Assembly: GCA_016927535.1 (NCBI GenBank)
Contig: JAFGMM010000090.1
Coordinates: forward strand, 1 to 64,000
Length of the DNA stretch: 64,000 nucleotides
Source of the DNA: Anaerolineae bacterium
Lineage (GTDB): Bacteria; Chloroflexota; Anaerolineae; Aggregatilineales; JAFGMM01
Direction of reading: 5' to 3'
Shown here: piece by piece, positions 47,872-56,590 of the stretch
How the letters are laid out: each line of letters begins with the position of its first letter
How positions within the stretch are numbered: the stretch's first letter is position 1
The notes under the pieces: generated by a model
The model's input: the letters and a program-made list of their open reading frames with translations, nothing else
The model's database searches: none
What the model was told of the DNA's origin: nothing
Made by a program: the position numbers and the translations under genes

Positions 47872-50121
47872 CTATTCTTCGTCCAACGCCTCCAGCTTAG
47901 CGAAACTTGCCATCAGATCTTTTCTGCCAACCTTGTCGAAGTTCACGCTCACCTTCTCGTCATTGCCCATCACCTTACTGGCGATCACCGTGCCCACGCC
48001 GAACTTGGCATGGCGCACCCGCTGCCCGGTCTTGAACTTCGGTCTGCCGGCGTTTTTGGGCTGCCCGTTCCCGGCGCCCGCCGACTGCTTTGCAACCGGG
48101 TAGGCCGGCGTGCGCTCCCAAGTGACCGCCCGCGCGTAGCGGTCGCGCCGCCGCGCCTGCGTCACGCTCAGCGGCGCGCCGGCCTCGAACAACTCGCCGG
48201 GAACGTTGTTCAGGAAACGCGACGGGATCATATCCTCCGAGCCGCCCCAGCGCGCCCGCCGGAACGCATAACTCAAATAAAGGTGGTCTTTGGCGCGCGT
48301 CAGCCCCACGTACATCAGGCGACGCTCCTCCGCCATCGAGTCGGGGTCGTCCAGCGACAGCGAGTGCGGCAAAACGCCCTCCTCCAGGCCGGTGAGGAAC
48401 ACCACGCCGAACTCCAGGCCCTTCGCCGCGTGCAGCGTCATCAAACTGGGCGCGTCGGCGTCCGCCGTGTCGGTGTCCGCGACCAGCGCGATATCCTCCA
48501 GCAGATCGCCCAACGATGCCGGCGCTTCGCCTTTGTCACCGTCGGAGCGCACCAGCGCGCGGAGCTCCTGCACGTTCTCCCAGCGCTCCTGGCCTTCCTC
48601 GCTGCCGTCGTTAATGTACGCGAAGTAGCCCACATCGCCGATAATATCCGAGAGCAGTTCCGAAACGGTCACGCCGGCCGCCGCCCGCACACGCCAGGCG
48701 GCCAACTGCTCCGCGAACTCCCCCAACGATTTCGCCGCCGACGTACTCAACCGGCTTGCCGCCATCGTCGCCTGATCCACCAGCGCCAGCAGCGCCGCGC
48801 CCGGTCCCAACCCCATCCGCGCCGCGAAAGCTTCAAGCTCCTGAATCGTCTTCGGACCGATGCGGCGCGGCGGCGTGTTGATAATCCGCATCAAGCTGAT
48901 CCGGTCGTCGGGGTTGTGCAGCACGCGCAGGTAAGCGATCAGGTCTTTGATCTCGCGCCGTCCATAGAAGCGTGTCGCTCCCACCAGGCGATACGGCACA
49001 TTGGCGTATATAAACGCCTCTTCGAGCGCGCGGCTCTGCGCATTGGTGCGGTACATCACCGCGATATCGCGCGGCTCATACGGGCCGTTGGGCTTCATCA
49101 AGCGCCGGGCCGTGCGCACGACGAAGCTCGCCTCGTCGCCCTCGTCGTAGGCTTCGTGCAGCGCCAGGCGCGCGCCGCCCGCCCGCTCGGTGAACAGGCG
49201 CTTGGGCGTGCGGTCGATATTATGCGAGATCACCGCGTTTGCCGCGTCGAGAATGATCTGAGTCGAGCGGTAGTTTTGCTCAAGCAGAATCTTTTTGCGC
49301 TCCGGGAAGTCCTGCTCAAAGCGCCGCACGTTGCGATAGTCTGCGCCCCGGAACAGGTAAATGCTCTGGTTTTCGTCGCCCACCACAAAGAGATTGCGGC
49401 GTCCCTCGGCGCCGGCAAGCTGGCGCAGCAGGGTATACTGCGCCGTGTTGGTATCCTGAAACTCATCGACCAGCACCCAGCGGTAATGGTCGCGGTACTG
49501 CTCCAGAATGTGCGGGTGATCCTGGAACAGATCGACCATGCGCATCAACAGGTCGTCGAAGTCCATCGCATTGTTTTCGACCAGCAGCGCCTGATAATGT
49601 TCGTAGACCCGCCCGGTGACCTCCTCGAAATAGCTGCTCGCGCGGTACTCCTGCGGCCTAATCAGTTCGTTCTTCGCCGTCGATATCTTGCCCAGCATCG
49701 CGCCGGGGCGGTACTTCTTGGCGTCGATGTTCATCGCATCCAGCACCGCCTTGATCGCCGCCTGCTGGTCTGCCGTATCGAAGATCACGTAATCGCGCGT
49801 CAGCGGCATGTAATCGGCTTCGATGCGCAGGATGCGCGCACAGGTCGCGTGGAAGGTGCCGACGCGCAGGCCGCCCAGCCGCCCCCCCAGCAGGTGCTCG
49901 ATGCGCCCGGTCATCTCTTGCGCGGCCTTATTGGTGAAGGTCACGGCCATAACCTGGTACGGCCTCACGCCGCACTGCTGGATAAGATACGCTACCCGGT
50001 GCGTCAGCACGCGCGTCTTGCCGCTGCCGGGGCCGGCCAGCACCAGCACCGGGCCGGGCGGCGCGGTCACTGCCTCAATTTGGGACGGGTTTAAGCCTTT
50101 TAACAAGAGGGAGTCGGTCAC
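47872..50121 (-). CDS. pcrA: UvrD/PcrA-family ATP-dependent DNA helicase
   Basis: LNPSQIEAVTAPPGPVLVLAGPGSGKTRVLTHRVAYLI, VDEFQDTN, VVGDENQSIYLFRGAD, LMTLHAAKGLEFGVVFLTGLEEGVLPH. Confidence 0.95.
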   Translation of the reverse strand: MTDSLLLKGLNPSQIEAVTAPPGPVLVLAGPGSGKTRVLTHRVAYLIQQCGVRPYQVMAVTFTNKAAQEMTGRIEHLLGGRLGGLRVGTFHATCARILRIEADYMPLTRDYVIFDTADQQAAIKAVLDAMNIDAKKYRPGAMLGKISTAKNELIRPQEYRASSYFEEVTGRVYEHYQALLVENNAMDFDDLLMRMVDLFQDHPHILEQYRDHYRWVLVDEFQDTNTAQYTLLRQLAGAEGRRNLFVVGDENQSIYLFRGADYRNVRRFEQDFPERKKILLEQNYRSTQIILDAANAVISHNIDRTPKRLFTERAGGARLALHEAYDEGDEASFVVRTARRLMKPNGPYEPRDIAVMYRTNAQSRALEEAFIYANVPYRLVGATRFYGRREIKDLIAYLRVLHNPDDRISLMRIINTPPRRIGPKTIQELEAFAARMGLGPGAALLALVDQATMAASRLSTSAAKSLGEFAEQLAAWRVRAAAGVTVSELLSDIIGDVGYFAYINDGSEEGQERWENVQELRALVRSDGDKGEAPASLGDLLEDIALVADTDTADADAPSLMTLHAAKGLEFGVVFLTGLEEGVLPHSLSLDDPDSMAEERRLMYVGLTRAKDHLYLSYAFRRARWGGSEDMIPSRFLNNVPGELFEAGAPLSVTQARRRDRYARAVTWERTPAYPVAKQSAGAGNGQPKNAGRPKFKTGQRVRHAKFGVGTVIASKVMGNDEKVSVNFDKVGRKDLMASFAKLEALDEE

Positions 50122-50247
50122 TTGAGCCTCACTTTACGCGGAATACTTCGGACGGGCATCGAACATTTTAGCTAAGGGGTGCGGATGGGTCAACATGGTT
50201 CGTGTTATAATGCAGGTGATGAAACGACAGGCAAAGCGGTTAAAGAT

Positions 50248-51198
50248 ATGACCGAAACCCCGGAACAATCCACCCTACCCTTCGAGAAACTTCCCATGAA
50301 GGGCACATTTGCCGAGACCGACTCCGAGACCTGGAGTCCGGATATCCCTGCGCGGTTTTATACACACCCTAACGGCGAGGTCTGGGTCGGCGATGCAGTC
50401 GCGTGGCTGCGCTCTTTGCAAAGTGCAAGCGTCGATCTGGTCTTCGCCGATCCGCCCTACAACATCAACAAGGCCGAGTGGGATTCGTTTGAATCGCAGC
50501 AAGCCTATGTGCAGTGGTCGATGCAATGGGTCGAGCAAGCTGCACGTATTCTCAAACCGACGGGGACTTTATACATATGCGGGTTCTCAGAAATTCTTGC
50601 CGATCTCAATCTGCCGGCCATGCGCTTCTTCAAGGGCTGTCGCTGGCTGGTATGGCACTATAAAAACAAGGCTAATCTAAGCCAGGATTGGGGCCGTTCA
50701 CACGAGAGCATTCTACATTTCAGAAAAAGCAAAGCCTTTACTTTCAACATCGACGACATCAGAATCCCCTATGGCCGGCACACTTTGAAATATCCAGAGC
50801 GTCCCCAAGCAGAGACCAGCCAATATGGAAAAGGCAAGGAACACACCTGGCAGCCGCATCCAGACGGCGCGAAGCCCCGTGACGTGATCGAAATCCCGAC
50901 CACGTGTAACGGCATGGACGAGAAGACACCACATCCGACCCAGAAACCGGAGGAATTGCTGCGAAAAATCATCCTGGCGTCTTCTGATCCCGGCGATTTG
51001 GTAGTTGACCCCTTTCTCGGATCGGGCACGACGGTGGTTGTGGCCGAACAGCTTAAGCGCCGGTGGATGGGCTGCGACATCTCGCCGGAGTACTGCCGGT
51101 GGGCTGCTGAACGTATCGAGTCGGCGCTCAACTGGCCGGTCGCAAAATGGATTGAATATGACCTGACGAACGCTCGCCGCAGGAAGTCGATCCGATGA
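50248..51198 (+). CDS. Site-specific DNA methyltransferase (beta-class, N4/N6)
   Basis: DLVFADPPYNINKAEWDSF before VVDPFLGSGTTVVVAEQLKRRWMGCDIS (motif IV then motif I order). ATG at 50248 preferred. Confidence 0.9.
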   Translation: MTETPEQSTLPFEKLPMKGTFAETDSETWSPDIPARFYTHPNGEVWVGDAVAWLRSLQSASVDLVFADPPYNINKAEWDSFESQQAYVQWSMQWVEQAARILKPTGTLYICGFSEILADLNLPAMRFFKGCRWLVWHYKNKANLSQDWGRSHESILHFRKSKAFTFNIDDIRIPYGRHTLKYPERPQAETSQYGKGKEHTWQPHPDGAKPRDVIEIPTTCNGMDEKTPHPTQKPEELLRKIILASSDPGDLVVDPFLGSGTTVVVAEQLKRRWMGCDISPEYCRWAAERIESALNWPVAKWIEYDLTNARRRKSIR

Positions 51199-51375
51199 CA
51201 AACTTTACATTGGCCGACTTGCAGGCAAGTATACAGGATAAATCCGCTTTTGCTGGACGGCGTTTATTACGTCGATCCCCGGCCCGAAATGGTCTCCGAT
51301 GAACGGCTGCGCGAAGAAATCGGCGACTTCAAGCGCTTCCTCGTCCGTGATTTATGGCTGCTCTCAAAACCCTAA
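51195..51375 (+). pseudogene. Possible truncated/frameshifted ORF downstream of the DNA methyltransferase
   Basis: MTNFTLADLQASIQDK begins in an ATGA overlap with the MTase stop; the adjacent frame reads LLLDGVYYVDPRPEMVSDERLREEIGDFKRFLVRDLWLLSKP-stop. Confidence 0.4.
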
Positions 51376-51405
51376 GCAATCCCCTGTTTGAGGTCAAGAT
51401 ATACA

Positions 51406-52113
51406 ATGAAAAAGCTTATCGTTTTTGTGATCGCGCTGGGCGTGGGTGCGCTCGTGTGTGCGTGGCTGCTGGCGCGCAAAGGCGCGCGCACCCGGATACA
51501 GCGCCATCTCTGGCAGCCGTTCTACAATCGGGCTTCCGGCCTCTACGACCTGTTAGACTCGCTCACGCTGGGCTGGCTGCCGCGCCTACGCCGCCCCGCG
51601 CTCGACGCTCTCCCTGCGCCGCCGGCGCGCGTGCTGGAGGTGGGTATCGGCAGCGGGCGGCTCCACGTGCAGCTTGCCGAGCATTACGACGCTGCCGGGC
51701 TTGACCTTGCGCCGGGTATGGTGGATTACACACGGCGGCGGCTAGCCAAGCGCGGCCTCGTCTCCGACCTGCGGCAGGGCAGCGTGACCGCCATCCCCTG
51801 GCCCGACGCCACTTTCGACGCCGTGGTCAGCACCTTCGCATCCAGCGCCTTTCCCGACGCGCAAGCTGCCGTGAGTGAGATGGCGCGCGTGCTCAAACCC
51901 GGCGGCAAGGTCATCATAGTAGACGCCGGCGACGCGCTCGACGGCAATCGAATCGCGTGGCTGCTGGCGCGCGCCTGGGAGGCCATCGGCGACTACATGC
52001 GCGACGAGCGTCCGTACATGCAGGCCGCCGGCCTGGTCGATATCACACGCCGTGACTACGGCCCGTGGAACTGCGTCCACATCACCGTGGGCGCCAAGCC
52101 GGGCCGTCTCTAG
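51406..52113 (+). CDS. Class I SAM-dependent methyltransferase (UbiE-like) with N-terminal TM
   Basis: VLEVGIGSGRLHVQLAEHYDAAGLDLAPGMVDYTRRRL, EMARVLKPGGKVIIVD; N-terminal hydrophobic helix. Confidence 0.88.
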   Translation: MKKLIVFVIALGVGALVCAWLLARKGARTRIQRHLWQPFYNRASGLYDLLDSLTLGWLPRLRRPALDALPAPPARVLEVGIGSGRLHVQLAEHYDAAGLDLAPGMVDYTRRRLAKRGLVSDLRQGSVTAIPWPDATFDAVVSTFASSAFPDAQAAVSEMARVLKPGGKVIIVDAGDALDGNRIAWLLARAWEAIGDYMRDERPYMQAAGLVDITRRDYGPWNCVHITVGAKPGRL

Positions 52114-53450
52114 ACCTCCCGCGCCGCCTCGAACAGCAGTTCACCCATCGTCGGGTGCCCGGCGAACACCGCCGCCAGGTCGCGCGTGCGCGCGCCCTGC
52201 TGAAGCGCCACCGCCAGCGGCGCCATCGCATCGACCGCGTGCGGACCCAGCGCCGCCCCGCCCAACACCGTCTTGTCCTCAGCGTCGATCACCAACTTGA
52301 GCAGACCCGCCGGCTCGCCGTCCAGATTGGCCTTAAGGTTGTCCGTGTACTCGCACCGCACGACGCGCACCACGCGCCCGGCCCCATTCGCCTCCGCCTC
52401 GGTCATGCCAACCTGCGCCGCCTCCGGCCCGGTGTACACCGCCTCGACGACCGTCTCAGAGCGGTACGGCGCGACCGGCGCGCCCAGTGCGTGCCGTGCT
52501 GCGATATAACCCTGCGCCATGCCCTTATTCGCCGTCATCGGCGGGCCGGTCACGTCGCCCGCCGCATAGATGCCCATCTCACTGGTCCGCCCGAATTCGT
52601 CCACCGGAATCCCCCGGCGGCCCGCTTCGATGCAGGCTGCCTCCAGGTTCAAGCCGTCCAGGTGCGGCGCGCGCCCGATGGCGACAAATGCCATATCTGC
52701 GCGCAGCGTCTCGCCGCCGCGTAGCGCCACCGTCACGCCGCCGCCGTCCGCCGCCGACTCGACCGGGCTGCTCTTTCGAATCGCCACCCCACGCGCCGCC
52801 AACACCGCCTCCAGCCGCCCCCTGATCTCATCGTCGAAGCGCGGCAGCAAAATGTATGGCAAATCGGTGACGAGGGTTACGTCTACGCCCAGCGCGTTGA
52901 ACATATACGCGAACTCCGCGCCGGTCGCGCCCGCGCCGATCATAATCAACGACCGGGGCAGTTCGGCCAGTTTGCCCATAAAGCGCGGCGCGATAATGCG
53001 CATCGGGTCCGGCTTGACGTTGGGCAGAAAAATCGGTCCTGACCCGGTGGCAATAATCACGCTGTCCGGCTCGACGATATCTTCGCCGCCGGCGCGCCCG
53101 ATGCGCACCAACTCAGGATCGACGAACGACGCCTCGCCCTGCACGACCTTCACACCCGCCGACTCGAGGCGCTTGTGATAGCGCCCGCTCATGGTGCGGC
53201 TCAGGTCGGCAATGCGCCCGGTGAGCGCCTTGAGATCGGGCGCGATATCGGATGGGCCGAGACTCAATCGCCGGCCGGCGATTGCCAGCCAGGTCTTGCT
53301 GGGAAGCAGGCTGTGCCAAGTCGCGCGCCCGCCCAGGCGCTCGCGCTCGACCAACGTCACATCTGCGCCCAACCGCGCCGCCTCATATGCGGCGGCCATG
53401 CCCGCCGGCCCGCCGCCGATAACCACCAACTGGTGCTCGCTTAGCTGCAT
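52110..53450 (-). CDS. Flavoprotein of the pyridine nucleotide-disulfide oxidoreductase family, lacking redox-active cysteines
   Basis: VVIGGGPAGMAAAYEAARLGADVTLVERERLGGRATWHSLLPSK, GAGATGAEFAYMFNALGVDVTLV, YAAGDVTG, C-terminal dimerisation domain. Confidence 0.9.
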   Translation of the reverse strand: MQLSEHQLVVIGGGPAGMAAAYEAARLGADVTLVERERLGGRATWHSLLPSKTWLAIAGRRLSLGPSDIAPDLKALTGRIADLSRTMSGRYHKRLESAGVKVVQGEASFVDPELVRIGRAGGEDIVEPDSVIIATGSGPIFLPNVKPDPMRIIAPRFMGKLAELPRSLIMIGAGATGAEFAYMFNALGVDVTLVTDLPYILLPRFDDEIRGRLEAVLAARGVAIRKSSPVESAADGGGVTVALRGGETLRADMAFVAIGRAPHLDGLNLEAACIEAGRRGIPVDEFGRTSEMGIYAAGDVTGPPMTANKGMAQGYIAARHALGAPVAPYRSETVVEAVYTGPEAAQVGMTEAEANGAGRVVRVVRCEYTDNLKANLDGEPAGLLKLVIDAEDKTVLGGAALGPHAVDAMAPLAVALQQGARTRDLAAVFAGHPTMGELLFEAAREV

Positions 53451-53539
53451 GACGATCTACTCCGTATCAGGGAAATCGACTCTGTTCTACTCAATTAGAT
53501 GCAAAAACTTGTGCTGGGTTGGATGATGCAGGGATGAAA

Positions 53540-54472
53540 TCACCACCACACCCGGAACGAGGTCTCGGCCTCGGCGCTCAGACCGCCATATGCTGCCCGG
53601 ACGCGCACCACCACCACCTTACCCGGCGGCACGCCCACCGCCTGCATTGCCAACTGCGCCAGCCCATCCATACCGGTTGCAAGCACAGTTTCCTCGCAGA
53701 CCGCCTGCCCGCCCTGCCAACATGTCAGGTTCACCTTAGCATCGGCGACCGCGCCGCCCACCTGGTCTACCACGCGGACGAATACGGTCTGTTCCTCGTC
53801 CACGCCCAACACGGGCCGCGCCGCCGAGGCGCGCACGGCGAGGCTGGTCACCGCACGCGCCCGCCCGCCCGGAACCGGCGCCGGTCGCAAGAGCTGCGGG
53901 TCCAGGTTTAGCCGCGCAAAGACCACCGTACCCAGGTCGGTCAGGCGCACCGGGCGCGCCGGCGTTTCGGAGTACCACCACTCAAAGCGCGCGTTTTCGA
54001 AATACTGCACCGTGCGCCCGTCCTCGATCAGCAGGCCGGTAATCGGCGCGCCGAAGATGGCTTCGTCGCCGTGCGCCTCGTAGAACGCGCGGAACTCCCA
54101 ACCCACCGCTTGTCCGGTCGCCGGGAAATAGCGTTCGGCCGGCGAGAACGCCTCCGGCGGCTTCGGTGGGTCGGGTTCGTGCAGCGCCAGACCCAGCGCC
54201 CCAAGCTGCACATACTCGGCAGCCGAGTCCATATCCCATTCGAAGCGCGCGCGCTGGAAATATTGGACGAGCCGGCCGTCCGGTCTCTCGAACGCCTCGG
54301 TGATGGAGTAGCCGAAAATCGCTACCCCGCCGTTCGCCTCGAAGAATTCTAAAAAGACGCCGCGCACGCTGTGCCCGGATTCGTCAAAGTAACGCACCGG
54401 CTCCGGCTGCGCGGCGACTCTCAGCGGTACTAACACCAGAAGAATTAAGAATGTCCATTTTATTACACGCAT
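53540..54472 (-). CDS. Secreted hypothetical protein
   Basis: Signal peptide MRVIKWTFLILLVLVPLRVAAQPE; repeated FYEAHGDEAIFGAPITGLLIEDGRTVQYFENARFEW-type units and C-terminal Ig-like domain. Start set at the ATG before the signal peptide. Confidence 0.8.
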   Translation of the reverse strand: MRVIKWTFLILLVLVPLRVAAQPEPVRYFDESGHSVRGVFLEFFEANGGVAIFGYSITEAFERPDGRLVQYFQRARFEWDMDSAAEYVQLGALGLALHEPDPPKPPEAFSPAERYFPATGQAVGWEFRAFYEAHGDEAIFGAPITGLLIEDGRTVQYFENARFEWWYSETPARPVRLTDLGTVVFARLNLDPQLLRPAPVPGGRARAVTSLAVRASAARPVLGVDEEQTVFVRVVDQVGGAVADAKVNLTCWQGGQAVCEETVLATGMDGLAQLAMQAVGVPPGKVVVVRVRAAYGGLSAEAETSFRVWW

Positions 54473-54540
54473 GGTAAACCTATTATAGGACAAGCGCCAA
54501 GCGCCGCGCAAGGTGTTATAATCGACCCACAATCGAGGCG

Positions 54541-54672
54541 ACGGTGCGCGCGCTGGTCGAAGAAGCCGTCGAGGCGCGGCGTGTGCAGCGCTGGCGTGAG
54601 GGGCTGGCCGAATTGCAGCGTATGGTCAAAGCGTCCGGCAGCGTCGAAGCCGAGTTCAATACCAATGGCTAA
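54541..54672 (+). pseudogene. Antitoxin-like C-terminal fragment
   Basis: TVRALVEEAVEARRVQRWREGLAELQRMVKASGSVEAEFNTNG-stop immediately upstream of the PIN remnant; no convincing N-terminal DNA-binding domain. Confidence 0.4.
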
Positions 54673-54683
54673 GGCGGAAAATA

Positions 54684-55003
54684 ATGCGCATTTGCCTAGA
54701 CACCAATATTTTGATTAACGGCATACGCCAGCCGGAGTCGGCTTCCGGTTTGCTATTAGAACGCCTGGAGTTCTTGACGATGTGTTTATCCCCAAGCAAG
54801 TCATGGATGAACTTTACGACAACTTATCAAGCATAGAGCTTAGGGAATTCTACACAAGCGTCTACCCGGTTCAGCAAGTACACGTTATTTACGATCCCGT
54901 ACCTGCCCGCCTTGTCGAAACCTACGTCCGAGACTTTCTGCGTCTTCCCGGCGCGCCCTTTGACGTGCTCAGACCGGAAGACATTTTGAGCCGGATTACA
55001 TAA
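54684..55003 (+). pseudogene. Frameshifted PIN-domain (VapC-like) toxin remnant
   Basis: MRICLDTNILINGIRQPESASGLLLERLE in one frame, continuing as VLDDVFIPKQVMDELYDNLSS...RDFLRLPGAPFDVLRPEDILSRIT in another. Confidence 0.65.
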
Positions 55004-55018
55004 AAAAGGATAACGACC

Positions 55019-56089
55019 GTGAGCTTCGACAATTTAGAACACATGAAAAGCATCGACCCGGCGGGCATGATCGACCACATCAACGCCATGCCCGGCCACA
55101 TCGAAACGACCTGGGCGCGCGCGCAGACCCTCCCCCTGCCCGATTCGTTCGCATCGGTCGAGCGGATCGTGATCTGTGGGATGGGCGGCTCGGCCATCGG
55201 CGGCGAGCTGGCGGCTGCCGCCATCGAGGATACCTGCCCGGTGCCCATCACCGTCAACCGCGATTACGATCTGCCCGCCTACGCGCAGGATGCAAAGACG
55301 CTGGTCATCGCGTGCTCGCACAGCGGCGGCACCGAAGAGACCCGCGCCGCCTTCGCGCAGGCCGGCGCACGCGGCGCGCAGCGCATGGTGATCTGCACGG
55401 GCGGCGCATTGCTGGCCGACGCCGAGGCCGCCGGCGTCACGGTATGGACTTACGACTTCAAAGGGCAGCCGCGCGCCGCGCTGGGCTTCAGCCTCACGCT
55501 GCTGCTGGCGCTGTTGAGCCGCCTGGGTTACGTGGAAGAAATGGCCGGGCCGGTCGGCGAGGCCGTGGCGCTGATGCGCGAGCAGGTTACTGCCTTCCGC
55601 GCCGAGACTCATAGCGAAACCAACCCCGCCAAGCAAATCGCTGCACGGCAGGTCGGGCGCATCCCGGTCGTCTACGGTGCGGGCATGATGGCCCCGGTCG
55701 CGCGCCGCTGGATGACTCAGTTTAACGAGAACAGCAAACATTGGGCCGCCTTCGCGGTGATGCCGGAGCTAAACCACAACGCCGTGGTGGGCATCGACCA
55801 TCCCGATAGCCTGTCGGAGAAAGTGAGCGTGGTCATGCTGCGTAGCACCTACGACTCGGTGCGCATCATCCAGCGCTTCAGTGAGACCCAACGCCTGCTC
55901 GACACGCGCGCCGGCATCAAGTCGGAGGTCGTATCGGGCCGGGGCGACAGCCGGCTGGCGCAGATGCTCACCGTGCTCCAGTGCGGCGACTACGTAAGCT
56001 ACTACCTGGCGATTGCCAACCGCGCCGACCCGACGCCGGTCGAAGCCATCGCCATGCTCAAAGAGCGCTTGGGCAAGCTGGAAGGATAA
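55019..56089 (+). CDS. Bifunctional phosphoglucose/phosphomannose isomerase (SIS domain)
   Basis: IVICGMGGSAIGGELAAA, VIACSHSGGTEETRAAF, PELNHNAVVGIDHP. Confidence 0.9.
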   Translation: MSFDNLEHMKSIDPAGMIDHINAMPGHIETTWARAQTLPLPDSFASVERIVICGMGGSAIGGELAAAAIEDTCPVPITVNRDYDLPAYAQDAKTLVIACSHSGGTEETRAAFAQAGARGAQRMVICTGGALLADAEAAGVTVWTYDFKGQPRAALGFSLTLLLALLSRLGYVEEMAGPVGEAVALMREQVTAFRAETHSETNPAKQIAARQVGRIPVVYGAGMMAPVARRWMTQFNENSKHWAAFAVMPELNHNAVVGIDHPDSLSEKVSVVMLRSTYDSVRIIQRFSETQRLLDTRAGIKSEVVSGRGDSRLAQMLTVLQCGDYVSYYLAIANRADPTPVEAIAMLKERLGKLEG

Positions 56090-56134
56090 GGGCCAAGGAC
56101 CCGGCCCGCGCCGCAAAAGAGTGAAAATGATTTC

Positions 56135-56190
56135 ACCACGGAGTCCACGGAGAATGCCTTTTCCCTCCGTGTTCTCTGGGTCTCCGTGGT
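56135..56190. repeat. Imperfect palindrome of the ACCACGGAG...CTCCGTGGT type
   Basis: accacggagtccacggagaa...gtctccgtggt inverted repeat between convergent genes. Confidence 0.7.
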
Positions 56191-56199
56191 TAATCCAAC

Positions 56200-56400
56200 T
56201 TACTTCGCGTCCTGCATCAGCCCGTGGATGAGCGCCATAAACTCCTGCCACTCATCCTCGAAGAAATGCAGCGTCACCCGGCCTAACTCCAGGTGATAGG
56301 TCACCTCGCCGTCCGGCTCGTGCGAACGCCATGCCATGTAATTTTCGGTCTCCGCCAGTGTTTCGGTCTCGATGTTTTCCAGGTCATCCGAATCGGCCAT
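56200..56400 (-). CDS. Small acidic hypothetical protein (66 aa)
   Basis: MADSDDLENIETETLAETENYMAWRSHEPDGEVTYHLELGRVTLHFFEDEWQEFMALIHGLMQDAK; plausible SD aaggaggggaaaa. Confidence 0.65.
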   Translation of the reverse strand: MADSDDLENIETETLAETENYMAWRSHEPDGEVTYHLELGRVTLHFFEDEWQEFMALIHGLMQDAK

Positions 56401-56447
56401 TTTCCCCTCCTTGTCGGTAGTCCCCGTGTAAAGACTGCAAAGTCAAT

Positions 56448-56575
56448 GCTGATGCTTTGAATGTTGACCTCCCCCCCGCCGCGCTGCGCGCATCCTCCCC
56501 CCTCTCCACGGCGTGGCGAGGGGGACAGAGGGGGGTGAGGTTCAGGCAGCAAGAGTCCATATTCAAAGCATCAGC
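56448..56575. repeat. MITE-like nested palindromic element with 15-bp terminal inverted repeats
   Basis: GCTGATGCTTTGAAT (56448-56462) is the exact reverse complement of ATTCAAAGCATCAGC (56561-56575); inner C-rich/G-rich arms form further palindromes. Confidence 0.75.
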
Positions 56576-56590
56576 CTCGTTCTTGCAGAC

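Noticed and set aside
48010-50094. 694-aa plus-strand ORF
   Set aside because: Fully antisense to the clear pcrA/uvrD gene; Arg/Ala/His/Gln-rich composition typical of high-GC shadow frames.
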